Shown piece after piece: positions 10,001 to 16,883 of a stretch of DNA of 64,000 nt. A program made the translations under genes and the position numbers. The notes below the pieces were generated by a model that was not told where the DNA came from, did not search any database, and worked only from the letters and a program-made list of their open reading frames with translations. Numbering within the stretch: position 1 is the stretch's first letter; each line of letters opens with the position of its first letter. The stretch is from Physcocola sp002396385 (GTDB lineage Bacteria > Bacteroidota > Bacteroidia > Bacteroidales > Paludibacteraceae): NCBI GenBank assembly GCA_946535435.1, contig CAMNDM010000014.1:1-64000 (forward strand), written 5' to 3'.

Positions 10001-10299
10001 AAATAGTCTACTGGGCCGAAGCCTGCGTCGCAACGGGCCAACGGTGGAGTGGCGGTGTACCACTGGCCCTTCTTCCTTCCACTGCCGTTGCTGCAGTTGT
10101 CTCCCGAGTAAAGGAGTTGGAAACGGTCGCTGACTCCTTGTGTCTCTGAATTCGGAACACTAGCCGCTCCTTCCATGTTGGACTGACCCCAACACAGATA
10201 AATGTGAAAATTTGGGTCGGGCTCTGCCTTTACGGACAGCACCGTTCCAAATAATAACATGTAGAGTAGTGTTAATAATTTTTTGTAGGTGTGTTTCAT
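7003..10299 (-). CDS. CE6-CBM6-CE1-CBM6 xylan esterase with T9SS sorting domain
   Basis: 1098 residues from the ATG at 10299; longer readings start with TTG and lack support. Signal peptide 1-25. Order: CE6/SASA acetylesterase (about 28-290; Ser40 in WGQSNMEG, HQGETN block, His in DQYHFS); Ig-like domain; CBM6 (about 375-530); Asn-Asp-Pro linker; CE1 feruloyl/acetyl esterase (about 555-810; Ser in GFSMGG, His in NRGHIP); second Ig-like domain; second CBM6; type IX secretion sorting domain (last ~60 residues, NGVYILKD... KIVVTNK). It should remove acetyl and feruloyl groups from xylan on or outside the cell, aiding the GH11 enzyme at 1-2203. The two Ig-CBM6 units are close paralogues within the gene. 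Confidence 0.93.
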   Translation of the reverse strand: MKHTYKKLLTLLYMLLFGTVLSVKAEPDPNFHIYLCWGQSNMEGAASVPNSETQGVSDRFQLLYSGDNCSNGSGRKKGQWYTATPPLARCDAGFGPVDYFGRTMVEKLDPSIKVGVVVVAVGGADIALFEKNKYQSYLQSAEQWLKNIANSYGGNPYGRLIDMAKEAQKVGVIKGILVHQGETNTNQSDWPNRLNAVYNEMLKDLGLNASEVPLLVGEVRYSGPCSSHNNVVRKVPNVIPTAHVISADGCEAANDQYHFSVAGYKLLGKRYAETMLKLLGDNPVQKKDISVAAFAKTESEPGEVEISVKLENSDIKDVKIYADDKVISTDKSFVWENVSRGEHQIWAVGYDSNNKEYTSSKVTITIMNPQEPYNGTPFKIPGKIEAEEFDLGGEGNAYHDNDEENRNGGDRKEGIDMNNTAVGYNQVGEWMEYTVDVAEDGDYVVESRVASGGSSGQFTLYMDNQFIIPGDDGTPGGFIDVPNTGDYDVFKTVTTKLNKLTKGKHILKLEVTGDWFDIDYLEFKLASQQNNDDPNDNPNDNPNDNPNQNSNELLTGVTTGKYVDIYVTNRQVSVYAPKNAHANRPLLISCHGMNQDIKYQHEQTKWEEVADTADFIVAYPQSVGTQWDINGTQDTKFLIAIIDELAKTHKIDRTRVYLSGFSMGGMLTYHCMNTIPDYFAAFAPISGYFGTDVNAKTRSVPLIHTHGTGDDVVYYQPTNGWAGAEAVVKNWANHNNCNTANPATKKIDCATQTIYSGGDCEADVVLATVPNRGHIPANDCYHTSREIWRFVSQYSTACGKKKADLSVSATVVEEVAPGKVDVSVKVVNADITKFDLYVDGKVVANGKNSYTADGLEAGKHSIWAVGYDKNNKEFTSNTVEVEIHIPQTPFNGIASAIPGKIEAEEFDLGGEGYAYHDNDEENRNGGNRNEGVDMSNTAIGYTQKGEWLEYTVFVAEKGTYELQANVASGTSNSSYKFYIDDKSITKDVTVPNTGDWETFELVKTEVSLPYGEHVLKLEVTGDYFDMDYMNFVLKESTGTVLTSSSENALNGVYEVYNTLGCRLNNVTVVNGKLNLKNGVYILKDTTTNQVTKIVVTNK

Positions 10300-10323
10300 T
10301 GGTATTTGTGATTTAGTTTTTCC

Positions 10324-10331
10324 CAAAATTA
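10324..10331 (-). promoter_or_regulatory. Putative -7 promoter element of the esterase gene
   Basis: TAATTTTG on the minus strand, 25 bases before the ATG at 10299. It supports that start over the TTG at 10326, which would sit inside it. The rest of 10332-10592 shows no convincing gene. Confidence 0.6.
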
Positions 10332-10592
10332 AAATTTATTGTGCTTGCTGATTTGCATTTTTATTGCAATTGCTAAGATGAAAAAAAAATCATACTTTGT
10401 GCCTAAAATATACGATGTTGTGAAACATAAAACAGGCCTCCATGAATCTTTTTTACGGTTTTTTGTTCCTATAATGCTATTCTACAGGTTGTTTGGCGTA
10501 ATGCTTTTTCCCGTTATCGGCCAGGACAGTTCTTTTTTCTATATGTACGGTTTGGTTAGGACACTTCTTTTTTTGCCCTTGTGGAAAGAAAC

Positions 10593-12437
10593 CTAGAATT
10601 GGAAATAGATAAAGGCCTGAAGGTCGGCTGTCATAAACTGGTATACGATAAACACCACTGCCACCACCGCCAGAACCATTACCGGCAATGGAAGCAGGGC
10701 AAAGTTGAGGCGGTACCACCGTTTCAAATGGTCTGGCAGCCAGTGTATGATGAGCCCTACTACTATCAGTCCGAACACAAAACGGTAAGCCACCAGCATA
10801 TCTATTATTGTGGCACTGTTCCAAGCGGTGGCCATCTGTTCCACCATGGTTTTGGTGGTATTCCAGGCCACTTTGTTGGCTTCGGCCGGGTCGAGGTTCG
10901 AGCCTGAACGGAAAAACAGACGGGTAAAGGTTATGAATACGAATGTCTGGGCTATGGCCCATACGTGTTCGAGTTTGGCGTGTGCCTTCTTCCCGTCGAA
11001 AAGGTTATAGAGCATGCGGATGAATGTGCCGAGGAAGAGCGCGCTTGTCCATACCAGTCCGATGCGGTAGGCTGGCAGCTCGTATCGGTAGTCTAAGAAG
11101 AGGAACAGCAGTGTTACCAGCATGATGGCGAGTGTGCGCACATACACGTCCCACTTTTTCCAAAACTCGTATACAACCATTCCCAGACCGTTCAGTCCGC
11201 CCCATATCATAAAGTTCCAGCTGGGGCCGTGCCACAAACCGCCTAACAGCATGGTGTTCATTCTGTTCAGGTTGGTGTTTATCTTTTTTCGGGTGTCGGG
11301 TTTTACCACAGCTACTACCGATATGGTGACGGTGACTATGGCTACTATGATTGCTACCCAGATGCTGCCGCTAAGCAGTGCGCCTATGCAGGCTATGGTT
11401 ATTATGCAGCAGTAGGTGCCGAAACTGGCCTCGCGGTTTCCTCCTAGCGGTATGTACAGGTAGTGCTGTAGCCATTGCGACAGCGAGATATGCCAGCGCT
11501 TCCAGAAGTTGCCCGGATTGGGGGCCTTGTATGGGGAATTGAAGTTCAGCGGCAAGTAGAAACCCATCAGCATGGCTACGCCGGTGGCTATATCGGTGTA
11601 GCCCGAAAAGTCGGCATACACTTGCAACGAGTAGCCGAACAATGCCCACAGTGTTTCAAAACCGCTGTACATGTCGGGGTTGGTAAACACTCTGTCGACA
11701 AAGTTGACCGCTATATAGTCGCTAAGTATTATCTTCTTGGCCAAACCGTTCAGTATCCAGAATACGGCTATTCCAAACTGGCGGCGCCCCAGGTGGAAGG
11801 GTTTGTGCAGTTGTGGTATAAAGGTGTTGGCACGTACAATCGGGCCCGCTACCAGTTGGGGAAAGAAACTGACGAAGAAGCCGAAGTCGAGCAGATTGTC
11901 CAATGGCTTTATTTTCTCGCGGTAGATGTCCATCAGGTAGCTGATGCTCTGGAATATGAAGAACGATATGCCGACGGGCAACAGTATGTTGTCTACATCC
12001 CACAGGTTAGCGCCTGCCACGCTGTTGCCTATCCAGGCGAATGCGTCCCACACTTTTAAGTGTAGGCCGCTCAGGTCGTTTATTAGGTTGGTGAAGAAGT
12101 AGGCATATTTGAAGTAGGCGAGTAGGCCTAGGTTGACTATCAGTCCGGCTATCAGTGCCCCTTTCTTTTTGCCCGGACTCTTTGCGTTATTAATCCATTT
12201 GCCGCAAAAAAAACAGAATAAAACGGTAAAGGCTAATAAGAGTACGAATATGCCGCTGCTCTTGTAGTAGAAAAAGAAACTGGCTGCGCACAGGAAGGTG
12301 TTGCGCATGGCTATGCGCTTGCCTATCAGCGCTAGTGTTGCCAGCACTACTCCGAAAAAGGCCCAGAAATAAAACTGGGTGAAAAGTAGGGGCGAATTGC
12401 TGTCGTAGCCCAACAAGCCGGGTATGATGTCGTTCAT
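10593..12437 (-). CDS. MBOAT family O-acyltransferase (AlgI-like)
   Basis: 614-residue integral membrane enzyme that would move acetyl groups across the inner membrane onto a glycan. Signature pieces: GISFFIFQSISYLMDIYR, FFPQLVAGPI, YADFSGYTDIATG, NFWKRWHISLSQWLQ and LLGGLWHGPSWNF with the presumed active-site His. Longer than usual AlgI proteins because about 45 mostly hydrophobic residues (around 345-395) are inserted between GGNRE and LLGGLWHG. It overlaps the upstream SGNH gene by 4 bases (ATGA), so the two are translated together, as in known MBOAT/SGNH acetylation pairs. Confidence 0.92.
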   Translation of the reverse strand: MNDIIPGLLGYDSNSPLLFTQFYFWAFFGVVLATLALIGKRIAMRNTFLCAASFFFYYKSSGIFVLLLAFTVLFCFFCGKWINNAKSPGKKKGALIAGLIVNLGLLAYFKYAYFFTNLINDLSGLHLKVWDAFAWIGNSVAGANLWDVDNILLPVGISFFIFQSISYLMDIYREKIKPLDNLLDFGFFVSFFPQLVAGPIVRANTFIPQLHKPFHLGRRQFGIAVFWILNGLAKKIILSDYIAVNFVDRVFTNPDMYSGFETLWALFGYSLQVYADFSGYTDIATGVAMLMGFYLPLNFNSPYKAPNPGNFWKRWHISLSQWLQHYLYIPLGGNREASFGTYCCIITIACIGALLSGSIWVAIIVAIVTVTISVVAVVKPDTRKKINTNLNRMNTMLLGGLWHGPSWNFMIWGGLNGLGMVVYEFWKKWDVYVRTLAIMLVTLLFLFLDYRYELPAYRIGLVWTSALFLGTFIRMLYNLFDGKKAHAKLEHVWAIAQTFVFITFTRLFFRSGSNLDPAEANKVAWNTTKTMVEQMATAWNSATIIDMLVAYRFVFGLIVVGLIIHWLPDHLKRWYRLNFALLPLPVMVLAVVAVVFIVYQFMTADLQAFIYFQF

Positions 12438-13894
12438 TTTTTCACGCCCTCCTTGTGCTTATGGTAGAACTCGTAGTAGTTAAACAGCGAGTTGCTGAAC
12501 ATTTTGGCCATTTCGGTGGCGCCCGTACGCGTCAGGTGCGTATAGTCGCTTGCCGCAAGCTGCGGGTGCTGGTTCACCCAGTCTATCATCGAGTTGTGGC
12601 CTCCCATCACGTCATACATATCCCAAAATGCCACTTCGTTTTCAAGGGCGCACGCTTTCATGCTGGCTATGTGTTCTGCCAGATAGGGCCGGCTCTGTAT
12701 CTCTCCGTCTACCTTTATACCCATATCGCTTGGCCCCAGTACTATAAGGGTCGAGTTGGGGCAGGCTTTCTTTATCCACTTCAACTGCAGGTCGAAGAGT
12801 TGGCGGTAGCAGTCTATGTCTTTTTCGTTCTTTATTAGCGGCATGGCGTTGCCTCCGAACTCAAGCAGTATGAGCTGGGTGTTCAGCTGGTTGTGCATAT
12901 AGGTGAACAAACTGGCATCCATTCGGGTGAAGAAGGTGCCTCGGCTGCCACGCATGGGTATGTTGTCGGCCGATATTCCTCGCCCGTTTTCCAGCGAGAC
13001 TCCATACACTTCGCCTGTGCCTCTCAGTTTGACGGTGCAGCGCTTCAAGTCGTTGGCCGGTGTCCAGGTTATGACGCTGGCTCCTTCGTTGGCTTCCGGT
13101 ATGGTCTGTTTGTAGGTTTTCCCGTTTTCGTCGACCAGGGTGGCTTCGAAGTCTTTGCTGGTTTTCCCCACGAACAGCCGTATGCGGTTGAACGATGGAT
13201 GGCTTTCCATTTTCGAGACTAGGGTGAACTGGGCGTTCCCCTCAAATTTCACATATTGCGCCAGTGCTCCGTAGCGTTTGTGCATCGCTTCTTTTTGCAG
13301 TGTGCCGTCAATGATGAATTTTTCGAAGTTCGGACTTGTCTTCCAGCGTACGCTGTACGAGCCGCCGTCGTTCTTAACTATTGGAAGCAGGCCCGGACCC
13401 GAGCCTCCGAAACGGTCTTGCAGGCTTTTCCTAATGTAGGCGGTTATGCGGTCGCCCTCTATCTGCGAGTCTCCGTAGTGCGCCACGTGAATCAGCTCGT
13501 CCCTTCTCAAACACGAATCCATATTGGCAAACAAGCGGTCAAAGTAATGGATGTCGTTGTGGGGGAGGTAGATGCGTGCCGGACTGGTTTCGGCAAAGGT
13601 GGCAAATTGGGCGTTGTATTCGTTCTCCGGATACTCCGACTTCAACTGCATGGCAATGCTTAAGTCCTTTATACGCTCAACGGGTGTCTTTTCCTTTTCT
13701 TCTTCCTGGCTCTCCGACTGTGCAGCCATAGTGTCTTGACCGCTTATGAAACGGAGGTCTATGTATTTGCTGGCTTTCGGAAAACGGAAGGTGTGGAGGT
13801 CGGTCTTTATGCCCTCGCTCGGCCATGTGAAGGACAGCAGCCCCAAACATAGTGCCACTCCAACATAAAATGTAATCATCTTCCAGATGTGCAT
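12434..13894 (-). CDS. SGNH/GDSL-like hydrolase, partner of MBOAT
   Basis: 486 residues with one N-terminal membrane anchor (about 6-24) and a periplasmic SGNH fold in the second part. Block I is HYGDSQIEGDRI, the oxyanion block is LEFGGNAMP, and the catalytic DxxH is SDYTHLT. The family includes AlgX/AlgJ-like acetyltransferases and esterases. With the MBOAT gene overlapping its end, the likely job is to place acetyl groups from the MBOAT on an exported polysaccharide; the acceptor cannot be told. First gene of a two-gene operon. Confidence 0.85.
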   Translation of the reverse strand: MHIWKMITFYVGVALCLGLLSFTWPSEGIKTDLHTFRFPKASKYIDLRFISGQDTMAAQSESQEEEKEKTPVERIKDLSIAMQLKSEYPENEYNAQFATFAETSPARIYLPHNDIHYFDRLFANMDSCLRRDELIHVAHYGDSQIEGDRITAYIRKSLQDRFGGSGPGLLPIVKNDGGSYSVRWKTSPNFEKFIIDGTLQKEAMHKRYGALAQYVKFEGNAQFTLVSKMESHPSFNRIRLFVGKTSKDFEATLVDENGKTYKQTIPEANEGASVITWTPANDLKRCTVKLRGTGEVYGVSLENGRGISADNIPMRGSRGTFFTRMDASLFTYMHNQLNTQLILLEFGGNAMPLIKNEKDIDCYRQLFDLQLKWIKKACPNSTLIVLGPSDMGIKVDGEIQSRPYLAEHIASMKACALENEVAFWDMYDVMGGHNSMIDWVNQHPQLAASDYTHLTRTGATEMAKMFSNSLFNYYEFYHKHKEGVKK

Positions 13895-13932
13895 GACTCT
13901 TCTATTTCCCGTCGCTAATTTTTTTCAAATTG

Positions 13933-13940
13933 CAAATTTA
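13933..13940 (-). promoter_or_regulatory. Putative -7 promoter element of the SGNH-MBOAT operon
   Basis: TAAATTTG on the minus strand, 39 bases before the ATG at 13894. Confidence 0.55.
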
Positions 13941-14079
13941 CATTTTCTTTCACAATATACCTTTCTGTTCGACGTCTTAAATTCCCCATTATTTTCTTTC
14001 TGTTCCTCGAAATGTTTCTGTGGAGACTGGTCGTGTAAAAACGCATCTGTTATAAGATAGCACTTTACACGCTTTTTTG

Positions 14080-14087
14080 TATATTTG
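14080..14087 (+). promoter_or_regulatory. Putative -7 promoter element of the topoisomerase gene
   Basis: TATATTTG, 19 bases before the ATG at 14106. It overlaps the TTG at 14085, which rules that out as a start. Confidence 0.6.
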
Positions 14088-14105
14088 CACTATAATGCTG
14101 TAGAT

Positions 14106-16100
14106 ATGGGAAGCAATTTGTTCGAAAACACTGAAAATACGGAAAACACTGGTGCTGTGGCATCGGGTGCTTATGGTGAGAGTAGTATTCGTACTGTCGA
14201 GGGGCTCGATCATGTGCGTCTTCGTCCGGGTATGTATATTGGTAAACTTGGTGATGGCTCACACTCCGACGATGGTATCTACATCCTTATAAAGGAGGTG
14301 GTCGACAATGCTATCGACGAGTTCCGCGCCGGCTATGGAAAGCAGATCGAGATTAACCGTAACGAACGTACCATCAGCGTTCGCGACTATGGACGTGGCA
14401 TCCCTTTGGGCAAGTTGGTTGACTCTGTTTTCAAAATGAACACGTCTGGTAAGTTCGACGACAACTCCTATAAACGTTCAGTCGGCTTGAATGGTGTGGG
14501 TACCAAGGCTGCCAACGCTCTCTCTTCGCATTTTGTGGCTCAGTCGGTACGCGATGGCAAAATGCGCCGTGTGGAATTCGAACCCGTCTGGGATGAGAAG
14601 GCAAAGGCTTACCGTATTACGCTGAAGAGTGACTCAGGTGAGGTCGATAACTCGGAAAATTTGCCCGATGGAACCCTTATCGAGTTCACACCCGATCCGC
14701 ATGTCTTCGAGAATTACCAGTTCCGCGACGATTTCATTGAAACCATGCTCAGCAACTACTCTTACCTCAATGTGGGGCTCACCCTTTATTATGGTAAGCA
14801 GAAGTTTTATTCGAAAAACGGTTTGGTCGATTTGTTGAAGGCGACTCTTACAGAAGAGCCCCTTTATCCGATTATTCATTTGAAGGGGCCCGATATAGAA
14901 ATCGCTCTTACGCACTGTATGCAGCATGGCGAGGAGTACCATTCGTTTGTGAATGGTCAGCATACCCGTGACGGAGGCACACACCAGTCTGCTTTCCGCG
15001 AGTCGGTGGCTACTGCTATCCGTGAGTTCTACGATAAAAACCAAGACTTGTCCGACATCAGACAGGGTATAGTGGCGGCTATTGCTGTCGGTGTTTCTGA
15101 ACCGACTTTCGAGAGCCAGACCAAAACAAAACTGGGTTCTACCTATGTGAATCCTAACGAGAAGGACGACTCTAAAAAAATAACGGTCAAAAAGTTCGTT
15201 GGCGATTTCGTCAAGAAGGAAATTGACGACTTCCTTCACAAAGATAAAAATACCGCCGAAGTCTTACTCGATAAAATACAGCAGGCCGAAAAGGAACGCA
15301 AGGCTATTGCCAATGTCAGCAAGGCTGCCCGTGAACGCGCTAAAAAAATCAGCCTGCATAACGACAAACTACGCGACTGCCGTGTCCATTATTCCGATGC
15401 CAAACCCGTTCCGCGCGACCCTTCGAATAAGGAAGACAAGGGCGATTTGCGTGAAGATTCCTGCATCTTCCTCACCGAGGGTCTTTCGGCTAGCGGTTCG
15501 CTTACTGCCAGCCGCGATGTGCGCACCCAGGCGGTGTTCAGCCTGCGTGGTAAACCGCTGAACAGTTTCGGTGACACGCGCGAAGTGGTGTATAAGAACG
15601 AGGAATTCAACCTGTTACAGGCTGCTTTGAATATTGAAGACAGTCTCGACACCCTGCGTTACAATAAGGTGATTATTGCAACCGATGCCGATGTCGACGG
15701 TATGCACATCAGACTGCTGCTGCTCACATTTTTCATACAGTTCTTCCCAGACCTTGTGAAGACCGGGCATGTCTATATTCTACAAACACCGCTTTTCCGT
15801 GTCCGCGATAAAAAACGCACTTTCTATTGCTACACCGATGAAGAGCGAATAAAGGCTATACAAACCATAGGCCGTAATGCCGAAATTACCCGATTCAAAG
15901 GTCTTGGTGAAATTAATGCCGACGAGTTTAAGGATCTTATTGGTGAAGATATGCGCCTCGACCAGGTGACTATGCGTAAAGACGATGCCGTTTTCGACCT
16001 GCTCCGCTTCTATATGGGAGCCAATACGCCCGAACGTCTCGACTTGGTCGTGAACAACCTTGTCATTGAAGAAGATTTGGTCTTCGATGACGAGAAATGA
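14106..16100 (+). CDS. parE: DNA topoisomerase IV subunit B (ParE-type)
   Basis: 664 residues from ATG 14106. The ATPase part shows VRLRPGMYIG, the Bergerat motifs EVVDNAIDEF and YGRGIPLG, and LNGVGTKAANALS. The transducer domain follows, then the TOPRIM part with TEGLSASGS, SLRGKPLN and the metal-binding DADVDGMH. Together with a ParC/GyrA-type partner it decatenates chromosomes. The size and the form TEGLSASGS, rather than EGDSAGGS of GyrB, fit the ParE-like protein of Bacteroidota. The ParC-type gene is not in the window. Single gene with its own promoter; no terminator seen directly after it. Confidence 0.93.
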   Translation: MGSNLFENTENTENTGAVASGAYGESSIRTVEGLDHVRLRPGMYIGKLGDGSHSDDGIYILIKEVVDNAIDEFRAGYGKQIEINRNERTISVRDYGRGIPLGKLVDSVFKMNTSGKFDDNSYKRSVGLNGVGTKAANALSSHFVAQSVRDGKMRRVEFEPVWDEKAKAYRITLKSDSGEVDNSENLPDGTLIEFTPDPHVFENYQFRDDFIETMLSNYSYLNVGLTLYYGKQKFYSKNGLVDLLKATLTEEPLYPIIHLKGPDIEIALTHCMQHGEEYHSFVNGQHTRDGGTHQSAFRESVATAIREFYDKNQDLSDIRQGIVAAIAVGVSEPTFESQTKTKLGSTYVNPNEKDDSKKITVKKFVGDFVKKEIDDFLHKDKNTAEVLLDKIQQAEKERKAIANVSKAARERAKKISLHNDKLRDCRVHYSDAKPVPRDPSNKEDKGDLREDSCIFLTEGLSASGSLTASRDVRTQAVFSLRGKPLNSFGDTREVVYKNEEFNLLQAALNIEDSLDTLRYNKVIIATDADVDGMHIRLLLLTFFIQFFPDLVKTGHVYILQTPLFRVRDKKRTFYCYTDEERIKAIQTIGRNAEITRFKGLGEINADEFKDLIGEDMRLDQVTMRKDDAVFDLLRFYMGANTPERLDLVVNNLVIEEDLVFDDEK

Positions 16101-16153
16101 ACCTATGCTTGCTCTTGTTGAGAAAGAACGAATTAATTAAATGACGACGTAAA

Positions 16154-16285
16154 TGCCTGAATCAGAATTACTTGGGAAGTTCTCCGGCAGGTAATATATA
16201 TGAAGAATGGGTTTCCCGTATTTCGAAATTTATGAAAGCAGAACCGAAATACAAAAGTATTCCGATTGCGGATTTTTTGAAATAA
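16154..16285 (+). pseudogene. Degraded protein fragment downstream of tRNA-Gly
   Basis: A 43-codon open stretch with no start codon, ending GNIYEEWVSRISKFMK...IADFLK and a TAA. Its composition looks protein-like, but I cannot name a family. It may be the tail of a lost gene. The rest of 16101-16561 is AT-rich, with no gene I can support. Confidence 0.25.
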
Positions 16286-16561
16286 AGTGAATAATTAGAA
16301 AACTGCTACAATCTTAGCCTTTTCTGACTTTATAGGCGTTTAAGGGTGGAGTTTATACAAAGAAATTTACTATGGATTAATAGAACCAATTCTTTTGTAA
16401 AACTATATCCCCTGGTAACATAAATGTTTCCCTCCTATTCCTTAGGCGGAAAAATTTGTTGCCTTTGGTGGAAATGTATCTCAGTCTGACGAGTTCTTCC
16501 CTTAAATGAGGTCTTAACTGCTTTTTGCTTTTGAAGATTTTCTGTGGTTGGTTTGCTAAAC

Positions 16562-16592
16562 AAAAAACCAATCATTCTGTTGAATGATTGGT
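16562..16592 (-). terminator. Intrinsic terminator of tRNA-Gly
   Basis: Perfect 11-base inverted repeat ACCAATCATTC/GAATGATTGGT with a 4-base loop, then TTTTTT on the minus strand, 8 bases beyond the tRNA. Confidence 0.85.
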
Positions 16593-16599
16593 TGTGAAG

Positions 16600-16671
16600 A
16601 GCGGAAAACGGGATTCGGACCCGCGACCCCCACCTTGGCAAGGTGGTGCTCTACCACTGAGCTAATTCCGC
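16600..16671 (-). tRNA. tRNA-Gly (anticodon GCC)
   Basis: 72 bases. Acceptor GCGGAAT/TTTCCGC (one U-U mismatch at the last pair), D arm GCTC/GAGC, anticodon arm CCACC-TTGCCAA-GGTGG with GCC, T arm GCGGG/CCCGT with loop TCCGAAT. No encoded CCA. Confidence 0.95.
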
Positions 16672-16840
16672 ATTTGTTTTTACACTGCAAATGTAGGAAC
16701 TTTTTTCTAAAACACAATATGTTTTCCCGCATTTTTTTGAAAAATCACTTTTTTCTCTGCTTTTGCCTCTTTTCTTACCGCTTTTTCGCGTTGTTGAAAA
16801 CTCAAATCTGCTATTGCTAAACTTTTGGGACAATTTTTGC

Positions 16841-16848
16841 TATCTTTG
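16841..16848 (+). promoter_or_regulatory. Putative -7 promoter element of the CTP synthase homologue
   Basis: TATCTTTG, 35 bases before the GTG start at 16884. Confidence 0.55.
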
Positions 16849-16883
16849 TACGTTGAATATGAATGTAGCAAAATATTTGCATC

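Noticed and set aside
10378..10596. Plus-strand frame of 72 codons starting ATGAAAAAA
   Set aside because: Phe/Leu-rich, no homologue recognised, overlaps the end of the MBOAT gene, and no ribosome or promoter signal is clear.
16377..16571. Minus-strand 64-codon frame after the tRNA terminator
   Set aside because: Starts with TTG inside the terminator hairpin; basic low-information peptide.
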